Source: CAWAMR01 sp963783095
GTDB taxonomy: Bacteria; Planctomycetota; Planctomycetia; Gemmatales; Gemmataceae
Reading direction: 5' to 3'
DNA: 64,000 bases
NCBI GenBank assembly: GCA_963783095.1
Contig: CAWAMR010000008.1
Span: forward strand, 186,001 to 250,000
The position numbers and the translations under genes were made by a program. The stretch's first letter is position 1, and the number at the start of each line of letters is the position of its first letter. Below the pieces are notes generated by a model. That model ran no database searches and was not told where the DNA came from. It was given only the letters and a program-made list of their open reading frames with translations. Shown in pieces: positions 29,509-38,251 of the stretch.

Positions 29509-29900
29509 ACCTCGATCTGGAAGTGCTGGTACCAGATGGATTGGTGGTTCAAGCTCAGATCAAGAGTCTGCAAGCGACCGATGAGAGTGGGCGGTTTGGT
29601 CTGTTGCCTGCCCATCAAGATTTTCTGACTCTGCTGGTTCCTTGCGTGGTGATTTTTCGCGACAGTGCCGACCGGGAACATTATGTTGCCGTGGATGGCG
29701 GGGTGTTGCTACTCGAGAAGAATCGAATCGCGATCACCACGCGCGAGGCAGTGGCGGTCGATCACTACGACGAGGTGGCGGATGCCGCTGCAAAAATGCT
29801 CAAGGCACGCCGTTTGCACGAACGTGCCGCACAAGGCGAGTTTGCCGAACTCCAGAGCACTCTCCTGAGCGAACTCCGAAAAGTGGACTCGCGGAAATGA
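29505..29900 (+). CDS. atpC: N-ATPase subunit epsilon
   Basis: 131 residues, starting four bases inside atpD (ATGA-type overlap GTGA with GTG start). The N-terminal beta-sandwich is clear (LDLEVLVPDGLVVQAQIKSLQATDESGRFGLLPAHQDFLTLLVPCVVIF and YVAVDGGVLLLEKNRIAITTREAV). A C-terminal helical hairpin follows (AAAKMLKARRLHERAAQGEFAEL). Epsilon couples the central stalk to the c-ring and can inhibit ATP hydrolysis. Position second in the operon is characteristic of N-ATPases. Confidence 0.92.
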   Translation: MNLDLEVLVPDGLVVQAQIKSLQATDESGRFGLLPAHQDFLTLLVPCVVIFRDSADREHYVAVDGGVLLLEKNRIAITTREAVAVDHYDEVADAAAKMLKARRLHERAAQGEFAELQSTLLSELRKVDSRK

Positions 29901-30181
29901 CACAACCTCAACCCGACGAAGACCCTTTCGTGAAAGAAGTGCGGCGACAGGCCAACTTGGCCAAAAACGCACACCATACCAGCTTTTGGAAGAGTCTTTC
30001 AACGGTCGGAGCAATTGGCTGGATGATCAGTTTGCCTGCCGTATGTGGCGCGTTCGTCGGACGCTGGATTGATGGGCGATACGGCACAGGGATATCTTGG
30101 ACGTTGTCGTTTTTGACCATCGGACTCTTCCTTGGCTGCGTCACTGCCTGGCGTCACATTAACCGGGAAACCAAAGAATGA
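29897..30181 (+). CDS. atpQ: N-ATPase accessory membrane subunit AtpQ (AtpI-like)
   Basis: 94 residues from ATG 29897, overlapping the atpC stop. It has a charged N-terminus (PDEDPFVKEVRRQANLAKNAHH) and two membrane helices (STVGAIGWMISLPAVCGAFVGRWID and WTLSFLTIGLFLGCVTAWRHI). It matches the short AtpI/AtpQ-like proteins of N-ATPase operons, thought to help c-ring assembly or to carry cations. It overlaps atpR by four bases, so the whole set is translationally coupled. Confidence 0.85.
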   Translation: MTQPQPDEDPFVKEVRRQANLAKNAHHTSFWKSLSTVGAIGWMISLPAVCGAFVGRWIDGRYGTGISWTLSFLTIGLFLGCVTAWRHINRETKE

Positions 30182-30432
30182 TCTGGCCTGCCGCCTTTTT
30201 CATCGGATTCGCCGCGGGGCTTTTCTCCTTTTACGGCTTGTGGCTGACCGTAAGCAAGCCGCGTCGACTCGTCATCTACATTTTCAGCGGAAGCTTTCGA
30301 CTCACTATCGTGGCCGGGGTTTTCTTCTTCGAAAGCCAATGGGGTGCAGGTCATGTTCTGGTGGGGTTGGGTGGCCTGCAAGTGGCTCGACTGTGCGTGA
30401 TGAATCGTATTGGGGGACTCTCGCATGGGTAA
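30178..30432 (+). CDS. atpR: N-ATPase accessory membrane subunit AtpR
   Basis: 84 residues with three hydrophobic segments: AAFFIGFAAGLFSFYGLWLTV, LVIYIFSGSFRLTIVAGVFFFE and GHVLVGLGGLQVARLCVM. AtpR is found only in N-ATPase operons, between atpQ and atpB, so position, size and topology agree. The conserved arginines in SFRL and VARL are visible. Its function is unproven; an assembly role with AtpQ has been proposed for the family. It overlaps the neighbours on both sides. Confidence 0.85.
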   Translation: MIWPAAFFIGFAAGLFSFYGLWLTVSKPRRLVIYIFSGSFRLTIVAGVFFFESQWGAGHVLVGLGGLQVARLCVMNRIGGLSHG

Positions 30433-31089
30433 GGAATTCGTCCCCGAAATCGTTCTCAAGATCGGTTCCATCGAGATAACGACCACCGTCGTCTATTCGC
30501 TTCTTGTCTCCACTGTCCTGGTCGTGTTTGCGCTCCTGGTTCGCTCCAGTCTCGCCCGCCGGATTACGGGCTTCCAGGTAATCGCGCAATTCATCATCGA
30601 GCATTTGGAAGGGATCATGCGCAATATGTTCAGCGCGACCCAAAGCCATACGTTCCTCTGGTTGTTACCTTTGCCCTTTTCATAGGCCTGGCGAACCTGA
30701 TCGGTCTGGTTCCTGGGTTGCGCTCGCCGACCGCGGATTTTTCGACGACGGCTGCCCTTGCGGTAATCGTGTTCGTTGCCGTACCTTTCTACGGCATCCG
30801 TACACGGGGTTTGCGCGGCTATTTGAAGCATTATCTCGAACCATCGCCTTTCATGCTTCCTCTGGAAATCATTACGGAGTTTTCGCGGACGCTGGCTCTG
30901 GCCGTTCGACTTTTCGGGAATATCGTCAGCGAAGAACTTGTGATTCTCGTGCTCTTGTCCATTGCCGGACTTTTTGTGCCGATACCGATCATGATGCTCG
31001 CCGTACTCACCGGCGTGGTGCAAGCATATATATTCAGTGTCTTGACCGTGGTTTATTTGAGTGCCGCATTGCAGACGCAGCCGCACTGA
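30425..31089 (+). CDS. atpB: N-ATPase subunit a (one frameshift)
   Basis: The first frame runs from ATG 30425 (MGKEFVPEIVLKIGSIEITTTVVYSLLVSTVLVV) to ~30650. The second continues from PLVVTFALFIGLANLIGLVPGLRSPTADFSTTAALA to the stop at 31089. One base is missing or extra near 30645-30660, just where the reading passes from SATQSHT to PLVV. The essential stator arginine is present in LALAVRLFGNI, followed by VLTGVVQAYIFSVLTVVYLSAAL, the conserved last helix. Total ~221 residues, normal for the N-ATPase type. Subunit a forms the two ion half-channels against the c-ring. The break is probably a sequencing error, because all flanking subunits are intact. Confidence 0.88.
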
Positions 31090-31100
31090 AGGAGAGTCTT

Positions 31101-31367
31101 GTGGACAGCGCTTCGATTCTCGCGATGGTGGCCATGATCGTTGCCGGAATCACGGTGGCGATCGGATCGATTGGCACTGCCGCCGGACAAGGCAAGGCCA
31201 TTCAGTCGGCTCTCGATGCCATGGCACGTCAACCCGATGCCTCCGATCGCATCAGCAGAACCTTGTTCGTCGGCCTGGCGATGATCGAATCTCTGGCGAT
31301 TTATTGTCTGGTGATCGCATTGATTCTGCTTTTCGCCAACCCCTTCTCCAAACTCATTGAGCGTTGA
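31101..31367 (+). CDS. atpE: N-ATPase subunit c with Na+-binding residues
   Basis: 88 residues, starting at GTG 31101 behind AAGGAGAG. Two membrane helices are joined by the polar loop MARQPDASDRIS, which carries the conserved R-Q-P. Ion-binding residues can be read. Gln30 in helix 1 (IGTAAGQGKA) and Glu63-Ser64 with Tyr68 in helix 2 (MIESLAIYCL) match the Gln32, Glu65, Ser66, Tyr70 set of the Na+-binding c-ring of Ilyobacter tartaricus. A ring of these subunits would therefore be expected to carry Na+ rather than H+ (inference from family knowledge). The glycine pattern of helix 1 (GITVAIGSIGTAAGQG) is usual. Confidence 0.93.
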   Translation: MDSASILAMVAMIVAGITVAIGSIGTAAGQGKAIQSALDAMARQPDASDRISRTLFVGLAMIESLAIYCLVIALILLFANPFSKLIER

Positions 31368-31370
31368 CCC

Positions 31371-32105
31371 ATGACATTCAATGTGTGGACGTTTCTTTTT
31401 GAAATCGCCAATTTCATCGTTCTGGCCTACGTCCTGTATCGGCTCCTGTATCGCCCGCTCCAAAAGGCGATCGACGAACGGCGCGACGCCAGTCTGCGTG
31501 CCCAGGCCGATCTCGAAAAGGCGCAAAAAGAAACCGTTGACCTGCAAACTCGGCTCAAGGCAGAAATGATTCGCATCGATCAATTGCAGGAGGAGGCTAT
31601 CGCCAAGGCACGCACCATCGCCGATAGCGAACGCAAAGATATGCTGCACAAGGTCGAAATGGAAACCGAGCGGACTCGATCCGAAACAAAACGAAGCCTG
31701 GAACGCGAGCGGGAAGAAGCCCTGGTTGCCTTACGAAAAAAGGTTGTGGACCTGGCGATCGGCATCGTCGAACGCCTCTTGCGCGAAGCATCGGATCGAA
31801 CTCTTCATGAGCAACTGGCCCGACACTTGATCGATCATGTGAAGAGTTTGACTCAGGCAGACTGTCAAGCACTGCGCAATCAATGGAAGCACGGAGACAA
31901 GTTCACCCTCGAGACAGCCCAAGAACTGGATCCTGCTATTACAACGGAGTTCAAAGACATCATCGCACAGATTATCGGGCAGCCCACGGACGTCGAATTG
32001 GTGCTCATCCCGGCACTGTTGAGCGGAGCGTGTTTGAAACTGGCCGGACGGGTCTGGGATTCATCGCTGGCAGGCCAGTTGGTCGCGATTCGGCAGGCTT
32101 CGTGA
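31371..32105 (+). CDS. atpF: N-ATPase subunit b with delta-like C-terminal domain
   Basis: At 244 residues it is about 80-90 longer than an ordinary b subunit. Residues 4-26 are the membrane anchor (VWTFLFEIANFIVLAYVLYRLLY), followed by PLQKAIDERRDASLRAQADLEKA and a long coiled coil to ~165. The last ~45 residues (ELVLIPALLSGACLKLAGRVWDSSLAGQLVAIRQAS) resemble the end of subunit delta, with the usual LxGGxxxRxGDxVxDGSVxGQL pattern. With no atpH in the operon, this b-delta type chain would supply the peripheral stalk contact to alpha. This is known for N-ATPases. Confidence 0.88.
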   Translation: MTFNVWTFLFEIANFIVLAYVLYRLLYRPLQKAIDERRDASLRAQADLEKAQKETVDLQTRLKAEMIRIDQLQEEAIAKARTIADSERKDMLHKVEMETERTRSETKRSLEREREEALVALRKKVVDLAIGIVERLLREASDRTLHEQLARHLIDHVKSLTQADCQALRNQWKHGDKFTLETAQELDPAITTEFKDIIAQIIGQPTDVELVLIPALLSGACLKLAGRVWDSSLAGQLVAIRQAS

Positions 32106-32139
32106 GGCTTTGCGAACCCTGGGATCACTGGGAATTCTT

Positions 32140-33660
32140 ATGTCCGATTTAACCGCCGAACTTCTGCAGGACGTGACCGAGCAACTGGCTTCGATTCGCT
32201 GGCAGGTCCGGCATAGCGAAGTTGGCACAGTGGTGAGCGCAGGGGACGGCGTCGCCTATCTACGCGGTGCTCCTTCGGTGAAATATGGGGAGCTACTGGA
32301 ACGCGGCGACGGCCTCACCGCTCTTGCTTTCGACCTGCGTCCGGAGGAGATCGGCGTCATTTTTCTCGACGCGGCAGAGCATATCGGTGCCGGCGATGAG
32401 TTTCGACCTACCGGTCGGGTCGCCAGCGTGTGCGTCGGCAATGAGGTGTTGGGGCGGGTAATCGATTCGCTAGGCCGACCCATGGACCAGGGTAGTGCGA
32501 TTCGGGCAACAGAATTTTGGCCAATCGAACGGGATGCTCCCGGCGTTACCTCCCGACAACCCGTCACAGAACCTCTCCATTCCGGGATCAAAGTCATTGA
32601 TGCCTTGCTGCCGCTGGGCAGAGGCCAGCGCGAACTGATTCTTGGAGATCGGTCAACCGGAAAAACGTCGATTGCTCTCGATGCCATTCTGGCCCAGCGC
32701 GATATCGGGGTCATTTGCATCTACGCCGCGATCGGTCAGAGGAAGGCCAGCGTCGCAGAAGTGCTTGAACTTCTCACTCGGCACAATGCCATGCCTTATA
32801 CCGTGGTCGTCGTTGCCGATGCCGATTCGCCGCCGGGGCACCAGTATCTCGCGCCCTATTCCGCCTGTACCATCGGCGAGTATTTCATGCACCAAGGCAA
32901 GGATGTGCTGGTAGTGTATGACGATCTGACCAAGCATGCGGATGCGTATCGCCGGCTCTCGTTGCTGCTCGGCCGGCCCCCGGGACGAGAAGCCTATCCT
33001 CCGGATGTGTTTTATCTACACTCCCGGCTCCTCGAAAGGGCCACCCGCCTGAACGCCAAACTCGGCGGCGGTAGCCTCACAGCTCTGCCCATCGCGCTGA
33101 CTCAGGCGGGAAACATCGCCGCCTATATTCCCACAAACTTGATCTCAATCACTGATGGCCAGATCTACCTCGACATGCGGCTTTTCAACGAAGGCTTGCG
33201 CCCGGCCGTCGATGTCGGGCTGAGCGTTTCACGGGTGGGCGGCAAAGCGCAGCCTCAACTCCTTCGTGAAATCTCCGGGGATCTCAGGCTGCTCTATTCG
33301 CAGTTGCGCGAACTGGAAACTTTCACGCGTTTCGGTGCCGAGCTGGAGCCGGAAAGCGCCTTACGGCTCGAACGTGGTCGAAGGCTGCGCGAAGCGTTGA
33401 AGCAGCCCAGGCTGCAGCCGGGGTCACTCGCTAGCCAAGCCGCGACGCTATTCGCCATTCGGGACGGCTTACTGGACTCAGTCCCGGTGTCGGCAGTCGC
33501 CGCAACGCTCAACGTTCTACAAAACCGGCTAGGCGAGATGGATGCCACTCTGCTGTCGCGCCTTGAGCGCGAAAACTGCTCCGTAAAAGAAATCCAGGAG
33601 CCGTTGCGACAAGCCATTCAGATGATTTTGCAGCGGTTGCAGCCGGCGAGCACCACATGA
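32140..33660 (+). CDS. atpA: N-ATPase subunit alpha
   Basis: 506 residues from ATG 32140 (MSDLTAELLQ); an in-frame ATG at 32110 would leave only four bases after atpF and gives a less natural N-terminus. The P-loop GDRSTGKTS is at residues 169-177. Other family stretches are VICIYAAIGQRKASVAEVLE, the YSACTIGEYFM region, VVYDDLTKHADAYRRLSLLLGRPPGREAYPPDVFYLHSRLLERA and TNLISITDGQIYLDMRLFNEGLRPAVDVGLSVSRVGGKAQ. It forms the non-catalytic nucleotide sites of the hexamer. It overlaps atpG by four bases. Confidence 0.95.
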   Translation: MSDLTAELLQDVTEQLASIRWQVRHSEVGTVVSAGDGVAYLRGAPSVKYGELLERGDGLTALAFDLRPEEIGVIFLDAAEHIGAGDEFRPTGRVASVCVGNEVLGRVIDSLGRPMDQGSAIRATEFWPIERDAPGVTSRQPVTEPLHSGIKVIDALLPLGRGQRELILGDRSTGKTSIALDAILAQRDIGVICIYAAIGQRKASVAEVLELLTRHNAMPYTVVVVADADSPPGHQYLAPYSACTIGEYFMHQGKDVLVVYDDLTKHADAYRRLSLLLGRPPGREAYPPDVFYLHSRLLERATRLNAKLGGGSLTALPIALTQAGNIAAYIPTNLISITDGQIYLDMRLFNEGLRPAVDVGLSVSRVGGKAQPQLLREISGDLRLLYSQLRELETFTRFGAELEPESALRLERGRRLREALKQPRLQPGSLASQAATLFAIRDGLLDSVPVSAVAATLNVLQNRLGEMDATLLSRLERENCSVKEIQEPLRQAIQMILQRLQPASTT

Positions 33661-34522
33661 GCACGGAAAAACTTCGTCGGCATCATCAGGCCGTGACCAC
33701 GATCCATGAAATCGTCGGAGCGATGCGGGCGATCGCGGCCGGTCGGATCCAGAGCGCTCAGAAAGCGATGCTGGCCGCCCGGCGCTATCATGATGTGGTT
33801 GTGAAAACGCTTCATGCCGTAATCGACAAGCTGCCTGCCGATTCCCTTTCCCAGTTTGAAGGAAGCGCCTCGACCCTTATTCTCATGACTTCGGAACAGC
33901 CTCTGTGCGGACGCTTCAATCAGGATCTTTTGACGTTTGCCGAGAAGCAATGGAAGCAACTGAAAGAAAAAGAGACGGTGTTTCTGATCGTCATCGGCCA
34001 GCATGGACGCAAGCAACTTTCCGCACGAGGGATGACAGCGGATACTGTGGAAGCTGGGGCGACAACATCGCCAGGTTTGCGCGATCTGGTCAAACGTCTT
34101 TCGACGCTTGTGAGCCGAAGATATCAAATGGGACAACAGGGAAAGTTACGAGTGATTTATAACCGCTATCAATCGGTGACGGAATCGGTGCCAACGATCG
34201 AGCAAATCCTACCGGTGCAATTGCCTTTCGTTGATCGTATGCCGGGGGAAGATTCGCGCAATCATTATCGGTATCTCTCGACCCCGGTTTTATTGGCTGG
34301 TTTGATCCGAGAGTTTGCGTTCATCAATCTCTATCGGGCGGCAGCGGATTCGTATGCCAGTGAGCAAGCCACTCGACTGGTGGCGATGGACGGGGCAACG
34401 CGCAATTCCGAGAAGATGCTTGAAGATTTGCTCAACCTGGAGCACGGGAACGCCAGGGTGAAATCACTCAGCAAGTGCTGGAACTGATATCGGCACGGTT
34501 TGCTTCGTTCGATGAAGAGTGA
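33657..34522 (+). CDS. atpG: N-ATPase subunit gamma (C-terminal frameshift)
   Basis: It begins MSTEKLRRHHQAVTTIHEIVGAMRAIAAGRIQSA, the N-terminal helix of the rotor shaft. The central Rossmann-like part contains STLILMTSEQPLCGRFNQDLL. The C-terminal helix is present as FAFINLYRAAADSYASEQATRLVAMDGATRNSEKML. The first frame ends early at 34487 (VKSLSKCWN). The adjacent frame supplies the normal ending GEITQQVLELISARFASFDEE with TGA at 34520-34522, so one base is wrong near 34450. Gamma turns inside the alpha-beta ring. It is the last gene of the operon, and a 167-base gap with a new promoter candidate follows. Confidence 0.9.
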
Positions 34523-34637
34523 TTTTCATTGCACACAGGTAAAACAAAATGTGCGGTTTGAATGCTTCGCTGTGCGTCTGGGGATTCAAAAGAGCGAATT
34601 CATCGACCATTTCTCCAGCATTTTGACTTTTTTTCTC

Positions 34638-34654
34638 TTGGCATCGAATTTGCT
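34638..34654 (+). promoter_or_regulatory. Candidate sigma-54 (-24/-12) promoter
   Basis: TTGGCATCGAATTTGCT has GG at 34640-34641, ten bases, then GC at 34652-34653, with TTGC intact at -12. The predicted start near 34665 gives a ~25-base leader before the cytochrome gene at 34690, whose ribosome-binding site is AGGAG. Confidence 0.7.
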
Positions 34655-34689
34655 TTTCCCTACTCAACTCACCTTTCAGGAGAAATGTT

Positions 34690-35151
34690 ATGCGAATTGT
34701 GATTATCTCTTTGCTTGCAGTTGTCATGTGTACGGGACTCTCTGCCTCAGCAGTCAAGGCTCCCCCCAAAAAGAGCCCTCCCAAGGAGCGATCCGAAACC
34801 ACCGTGAAGCTGATGGCCGAAAAGTTGAAGAATTCTCAACTGGTGCTCGAAGGGCTGGCTACGAACAACTTTGAAAAAATCGGCAATGGTGGACAAGAGT
34901 TGATGCGGATCAGCAAGGCGGCGGAATGGACGGTTTACAAGACGCCGGAATACGAAATGCACACCAACAGTTTTCGCCGCGCAGTCGAAACTCTGATCCA
35001 AAAAGCCAAGGCCAAAAACATTGATGGTGCGACGCTGGCTTATGTCGACATGACCTTCAGTTGCGTCAAATGCCATCAGCATACCCGCGAAGAACGAGAC
35101 AGCCGATTGCCAAAGCTCGACATCGGAACCGGCCTGGCAAGTAGACGATAA
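34690..35151 (+). CDS. Small exported c-type cytochrome (cytochrome c'-like)
   Basis: 153 residues with a signal peptide (MRIVIISLLAVVMCTGLSASA). Residues ~35-130 form a four-helix-type region (VKLMAEKLKNSQLVLEGLATNNFEKIGNGGQELMRISKAAEW, FRRAVETLIQKAKAKNIDGATLAYVDMTFSCVKCHQHTRE). The single haem motif CVKCH near the C-terminal end is where it lies in class II cytochromes c'. A role as a periplasmic haem carrier or gas-binding protein is likely from the family; the electron partner is unknown. The good sigma-54 promoter in front places it with the island's regulon. It is separate from the N-ATPase operon. Confidence 0.8.
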   Translation: MRIVIISLLAVVMCTGLSASAVKAPPKKSPPKERSETTVKLMAEKLKNSQLVLEGLATNNFEKIGNGGQELMRISKAAEWTVYKTPEYEMHTNSFRRAVETLIQKAKAKNIDGATLAYVDMTFSCVKCHQHTREERDSRLPKLDIGTGLASRR

Positions 35152-35326
35152 TACCTCACACTGGATTATTGGCACATCCTGAAATACTTCCCCGATCCGG
35201 CTCGATTGCCCGCCGAGCCGCTCGGGATTGAACGCACACTGGGAGTTTGGTTCGCGTTGAATAGATGTTTCTTCACAAGACCATCACATCCATAGCCCGA
35301 CGGCAACCGAAATGGAGAATTGAATC

Positions 35327-35755
35327 ATGCCTTCACTCAACACGCAAAAAACGGCACTGCATCTGTTGGTAGTAATCGACCACCACGAGGCACGAGTCTA
35401 CCGCGCCGAAGTTGACGGAGCAACACCCGTGCGTCTGGTTCCTTACGATCCTTTCAGCTACGGCCGACACCTGCATTCTTTTCATGAATGGACCGATGGC
35501 AAACGCCTGCCGGAACGGAAAAGTTATTACGAGGGTGTTGCCAAGACATTGCAAGGGGCCGAGCAAGTCCTGGTATTCGGGAGCGGCACGGGCAGGAGCA
35601 GCGCAATGGATCAGCTGCTCGCTGACTTGAAGGAATTCCACCCCGACATCGCTGCGAAAGTTGTCGGCGAGATGGTTCTCGATACGCACCATACCACAGA
35701 GAACCAATTGCTGGCTTTGGCTCGAAAGTTCTACGAGGAATACAACCAGAAATAG
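35327..35755 (+). CDS. baeRF/Vms1-like protein (eRF1 domain fold), putative
   Basis: 142 residues, intact. It opens with a strand (ALHLLVVIDHHEARVYRAEVDG), then YGRHLHSFHEWTDGKRLPERKSYYEGVAKTLQGAEQVLVFGSGTGRSSAMDQLLADLKE, and a C-terminal helix (TTENQLLALARKFYEEYN). The alternating fold and the VLVFGSGTG motif resemble the C-terminal part of bacterial archaeo-eukaryotic release-factor-like (baeRF) proteins, which bind the ribosome or act in stress. This is a tentative family call from pattern memory; otherwise it would be a hypothetical protein. It precedes the desaturase gene by ten bases, so co-transcription is likely. Confidence 0.5.
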   Translation: MPSLNTQKTALHLLVVIDHHEARVYRAEVDGATPVRLVPYDPFSYGRHLHSFHEWTDGKRLPERKSYYEGVAKTLQGAEQVLVFGSGTGRSSAMDQLLADLKEFHPDIAAKVVGEMVLDTHHTTENQLLALARKFYEEYNQK

Positions 35756-35765
35756 GAATAAAACC

Positions 35766-36966
35766 GTGTGGCCCTCATCAACAATCACGCAATCTGAGAA
35801 CTCGACTCAAACCGAAGCAGATCAACAACCACCGCTGAATCATGCGCGTGGGAATGTCGCCAAGGTAGCGCTTGACCTGAGACCCAAATTTCCCAGAGAT
35901 CAACAAGGGTTCCAGGTTGAGCTGCGCCGACGGGTCGATACTTACTTCAAGGAAACCGGTCGAAGTGAGCGGGATTGCTGGCAAATGTATGCCAAAACCG
36001 CGATCGTTCTTTCGTGGTTTGCCGCTTCCTACGTACTCCTGGTGTTCTTTGCGGAAACGTGGTGGCAGACGCTGTTGTTGGCGGTATCCCTGGCGTTTTC
36101 GATGGCCGCGATCGGCTTCAATATCCAGCACGATGGTGGTCACGGAGCTTACTCCCGCTTCGGCTGGATCAACAAGCTCGCGTCGATGACGCTCGACTTG
36201 ATCGGCGGCAGTTCCTATCTGTGGCACTGGAAACATGGAGTGTTCCATCACACCTACGTCAATATTACCCGAGTCGATACCGACATCGAACTGGGCAGCC
36301 TGGTGCGGTTGACCCCTTATCAACCACGAAAAAGCTTCCATCGCTGGCAGCAGCTTTATCTCTGGCCGCTTTATGGGATCATGGCTGCACGCTGGCACCT
36401 CTACGGCGATTTCCACGACGTTGCCACGGGCAACCTCGGCCCCCATCGAATCCCCCGCCCAAAGGGGTGGGATCTGGTGGTCTTCATCGCAGGCAAAGTT
36501 GTTTCGATCGGGCTGTTGCTAGGGCTTCCAATGTTCTTTCATGCCTGGTGGGTGGTGCTGGTCTACTATGCAATCGTGACCGGTGTGTTGGGGATGACTC
36601 TGAGCATCGTCTTCCAACTGGCACACTGTGTCGAAGAGGCAGACTTCCTGCTTCCTGAAAAAGGAAGCTTGATGATGACCAATTCCTGGGCCGTTCATCA
36701 GGCGCGTTCGACGGTTGACTTCGCCCGCAGGAGTCGAATCCTTTGTTGGCTACTGGGCGGATTGAACTTCCAGATCGAGCATCACCTCTTCCCGCATTTG
36801 CCACATTCACTACCCCGCGATTTCAAAGATAGTTGAGGAGACTTGTCGCGAGTTCGGAGTAAAGTATTCCGTTCACGCGACGTTTCGGGCCGGTCTGCGT
36901 TCCCACTATCGCTGGCTGCGACGCATGGGACGAGAAGATCCGATCGCTTCGGTAATGCCCATCTAA
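35766..36966 (+). CDS. Membrane fatty acid (acyl-lipid/acyl-CoA) desaturase (C-terminal frameshift)
   Basis: The start is GTG 35766 with AGGAATAA upstream. The protein has the three histidine boxes of membrane di-iron desaturases: HDGGH with FNIQ before it, HKHGVFHH-like WHWKHGVFHHTY, and QIEHHLFPH. Between them lie paired membrane segments (IVLSWFAASYVLLVFFA, LLLAVSLAFSMAAIGF, IAGKVVSIGLLLGLPMFF, VVLVYYAIVTGVLGMTLSIVF). The first frame ends at 36836. The neighbouring frame continues ICHIHYPAISKIVEETCREFGVKYSVHATFRAGLRSHYRWLRRMG to TAA at 36964-36966, so a single indel lies near 36800. It inserts a double bond using O2 and electrons. The third box QxxHH points to front-end or DesA3-like enzymes. 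Confidence 0.88.
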
Positions 36967-36981
36967 CCAGGAAATTTCATC

Positions 36982-37458
36982 ATGGAAAGCCCCAACCAGG
37001 CAGCGCCGGGAGAGTCACCGACCATCCTCGAGAGTCCGCGGCCCGCCGAGCGACCGGTAATGATGGTCTTCTGGATGCTGTTGGGCGGATCCGCGGGAAT
37101 CAATATCGCTCAAAGTCTCTGGCGTCTTCTCGAATTCGATGTTGGACGGGTGAGCATTGCTGTCCCGGTCGGCGGGGTGGTCGGCGCGGTAACGGGCGTG
37201 ATTTTGGGCCTGATCCGCGACCCACGACTATTGGTGTTTCTGATGGCAGTTTTCGCCGGTTCAGCATCTGGGGCGGTCGCTGGAAAAGTCTGCTGGGGTT
37301 CCGTCGGAGAGATTGGCGGACAGTTTGCCGGCGGTCTGCTCGGAGGAATCGCTTGGGGACTTGTATTGCATATCGGGCGAGCAAAAACCGTTCTCCCCAG
37401 TCCATCGTCTCTTGTGGAATCAGAAGCGACTCAGCGGGGCAAAGCCGCAACCCAATGA
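36982..37458 (+). CDS. Membrane protein of unknown function, glycine-rich
   Basis: 158 residues starting 16 bases after the desaturase. A polar N-terminus (~25 residues with many Pro and Glu) is followed by four hydrophobic segments rich in Gly and Ala: VMMVFWMLLGGSAGINIA, VSIAVPVGGVVGAVTGVILGLI, LLVFLMAVFAGSASGAVAGKVCW and FAGGLLGGIAWGLVLHIG. The polar C-terminus is short. The repeated GxxxG patterns suggest close helix packing. I know of no named family. It probably shares the desaturase transcript, and may be involved with the membrane. Confidence 0.65.
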   Translation: MESPNQAAPGESPTILESPRPAERPVMMVFWMLLGGSAGINIAQSLWRLLEFDVGRVSIAVPVGGVVGAVTGVILGLIRDPRLLVFLMAVFAGSASGAVAGKVCWGSVGEIGGQFAGGLLGGIAWGLVLHIGRAKTVLPSPSSLVESEATQRGKAATQ

Positions 37459-37516
37459 GGCCCTCATCGGGTTGCCGTGTTGCCACACACTTCGGATTCA
37501 GTTGAATCAATCCAGA

Positions 37517-38101
37517 CTATTGAAACGCTTCATCTGCCGTTACGATCATGCGGGCCAGTTCCACAAGCTTCAGGTTCTTTTCGCTGGCTAATTTTTGCAG
37601 CCGGCGGAAAGCATTCATCTCGTCGAGTGCTGCTTTTTTCATCATCAATCCCTTGGCCCGTTCGATGACCTTGCGATCTTCGAGTGCTTGCCGCAAGTTG
37701 GCTGCTTCCAGGCTCAGAGTCTGGAATTGTTCAAAACGCCGCATCGCCAGATGAATGGCGGGTTCCAGATCGGCCTGTTTGATCGGTTTGATGAGGTAGG
37801 CCATGATGTGGTCCCCCTCCGCGCGTTCGATAAGATCGGAATCGTGATACGCGGAGACCAGAATCACGGGAACCGGGACTCGCTCATAAATGCGCATGGC
37901 CGCATCAATGCCGTCCATCTCAGGCATTTTAATGTCGGTGATCACCAGATCGGGCTTCAACATCTCGCATTGCTCGACCAGTTCATGACCGTTTTGCGAA
38001 ACGCCGACGACATTGTGTCCGAGGCAAGGCAGGATCATCTGGTAGTAATCGCGCATGTCGGGCTCATCGTCCGCGACGACGATTCGCAATGATTCGGTCA
38101 T
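37517..38101 (-). CDS. Response regulator with ANTAR RNA-binding domain
   Basis: 194 residues. Receiver domain 1-120 has the acidic pair DDEPD, the phospho-acceptor Asp in LVITDIKMPEMDG, Ser in VILVSAYH and Lys in YLIKPIK. A coiled linker (LSLEAANLRQALEDRK) leads to the ANTAR domain at ~135-190 (VIERAKGLMMKKAALDEMNAFRRLQKLASEKNLKLVELARMIV). ANTAR dimers bind paired hexaloop hairpins in leader RNAs and prevent termination, so this is likely a phosphorylation-controlled antiterminator. Its receiver is very like that of the following GGDEF regulator. Target leaders are not identified, but hairpin-rich leaders exist nearby (e.g. before csrA). Confidence 0.92.
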   Translation of the reverse strand: MTESLRIVVADDEPDMRDYYQMILPCLGHNVVGVSQNGHELVEQCEMLKPDLVITDIKMPEMDGIDAAMRIYERVPVPVILVSAYHDSDLIERAEGDHIMAYLIKPIKQADLEPAIHLAMRRFEQFQTLSLEAANLRQALEDRKVIERAKGLMMKKAALDEMNAFRRLQKLASEKNLKLVELARMIVTADEAFQ

Positions 38102-38193
38102 AAGCTTTCTCGATGCGGGGTGGGAAGGGCTTTCAAATAAGGTCCGTCTCGATCACCTAAATAGCATTTGTCTTGTCAATTCCGGGGCAAGCG

Positions 38194-38251
38194 GATAACC
38201 CGACGCGCAAGCGGGGTTCAGCCTGTCACCTCGCTTGCGCGTCGGGTTATC
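38194..38251. repeat. Palindromic repeat (GATAACCCGACGCGCAAGCG family)
   Basis: The left arm GATAACCCGACGCGCAAGCG pairs with CGCTTGCGCGTCGGGTTATC at 38231-38251, an almost perfect ~22-bp stem. It lies between the GGDEF and ANTAR genes and reaches the GGDEF stop codon. I recall this motif as widely dispersed in planctomycete genomes. Confidence 0.85.

Noticed and set aside
35168..35185. TTGGCACATCCTGAAAT as a sigma-54 site before 35327
   Set aside because: The -24 half is perfect, but the -12 half lacks GC and the distance to the gene is ~150 bases.
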